DNA of 5,531 bases, taken from contig WGAB01000127.1 in NCBI GenBank assembly GCA_015489295.1, positions 1 to 5,531 of the forward strand. Direction: 5' to 3'. Positions 5,151 to 5,531 of this stretch are shown here, piece after piece. Every line of letters starts with the position of its first letter. The first letter of the stretch is position 1. The translations under genes and the position numbers were made by a program. Below the pieces are notes generated by a model. That model did not search any database. It was not told the origin of the DNA and saw only the letters and a program-made list of their open reading frames with translations. Source of the DNA: Caldifarciminota bacterium. Its GTDB lineage: Bacteria > WOR-3 > Hydrothermia > WGAB01.

Positions 5151-5531
5151 TCTCAATGTGTTGTTGGATGCCCTGCAGCAGCGGAAGCCCTTTGCGTGGG
5201 AGGCGGGCGAAATCTTGGCTGCTGCGGAAATAGGAGCCCTGGAAGGGTGGTGGGCGGCGCATCATGTAACCACTCTGTTTTACCTCTATGCCAAAGCAGT
5301 ATCCTCACAGGAGGCGCGAAGGGTGCTCACGGAACTGATAAGCTTCCTCAAGGTTGCTCCCATCACCCAGGGCGTGATTGAACGGGCGCTACAGCTGCCT
5401 CTGAAAGACTTTGAGGATGCTGTAGCCGCTGCAGCATCGGTAGAAATCGGGGCCGCTTATCTGGTTACCCGGAACGAGAAGGACTTCGCTGGGTCCCCCG
5501 TTCCGGTTCTATCGCCTGCGGAACTTCTGAA
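5128..5531 (+). CDS. PIN-domain toxin (VapC-like ribonuclease), 3' partial
   Basis: 134 codons are present and no stop is reached. Typical members are about 135-145 aa, so only a few residues are missing. The start is GTG with an excellent ribosome site. Visible PIN features are the first strand VLIDLNVLLDAL with acidic Asp8 and Asn10, the VTTLFYLYAKAV helix (47-58), the DFEDAV motif (94-99) with further acidic residues, and LVTRNEKDF (112-120) with Asp119, ending in SPVPVLSPAELL. These fit the PIN_3-like branch, whose members are metal-dependent ribonucleases acting on RNA in the cytoplasm. The usual DTN of strand one is DLN here; the metal-binding Asp is kept, so activity is still expected. 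Context supports toxin function: the antitoxin gene overlaps its first 23 bases. The RNA target is unknown. Confidence 0.9.
   Translation, partial: MALRVLIDLNVLLDALQQRKPFAWEAGEILAAAEIGALEGWWAAHHVTTLFYLYAKAVSSQEARRVLTELISFLKVAPITQGVIERALQLPLKDFEDAVAAAASVEIGAAYLVTRNEKDFAGSPVPVLSPAELL

Overview
This window comes from a GC-rich bacterium whose ABC-operon genes strongly prefer G/C in the third codon position. A LolA-like lipoprotein-sorting gene beside FtsX-type permeases argues for a diderm (Gram-negative-type) envelope. I cannot name the genus. REP-like palindromes and two toxin-antitoxin modules are common in many bacteria and do not narrow it further.

Region 1 (1-3611) is a tight plus-strand operon. 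It holds the 3' part of an outer-membrane lipoprotein-sorting (LolA-like) gene, two paralogous FtsX/LolC/MacB-type permeases that overlap by 8 bp, and an ABC ATPase of the LolD/MacB class. Together they look like an inner-membrane ABC machine that uses ATP for mechanical work on lipoproteins, lipids or another periplasmic cargo, with the LolA-like protein as candidate periplasmic carrier.

Region 2 (3612-3719) lies between convergent genes and is filled by a long imperfect inverted repeat containing two head-to-head REP-like palindromes.

Region 3 (3720-4470, minus strand) is a higBA toxin-antitoxin operon, toxin gene first. It has a recognisable sigma70-type promoter, with a perfect 13-bp palindrome in the spacer as candidate operator.

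Region 4 (4471-4839) has no convincing gene. It holds a 51-bp-period degenerate direct repeat and another REP-like copy, which matches the one beside higA at 28 of 30 positions and lies in the same orientation. The higBA module is therefore bracketed by direct repeats.

Region 5 (4840-5531, plus strand) is a second, unrelated toxin-antitoxin module: a ribbon-helix-helix-like antitoxin (DUF6364-like) followed by a PIN-domain toxin that runs to the window edge. Its promoter, a 30-bp imperfect palindrome and the antitoxin start codon are packed together, suggesting autorepression and possibly a leaderless mRNA.

I see no wholly new system. The most informative points are the promoter/operator architectures of the two modules, the REP bracketing and the unexplained repeat region between the modules.
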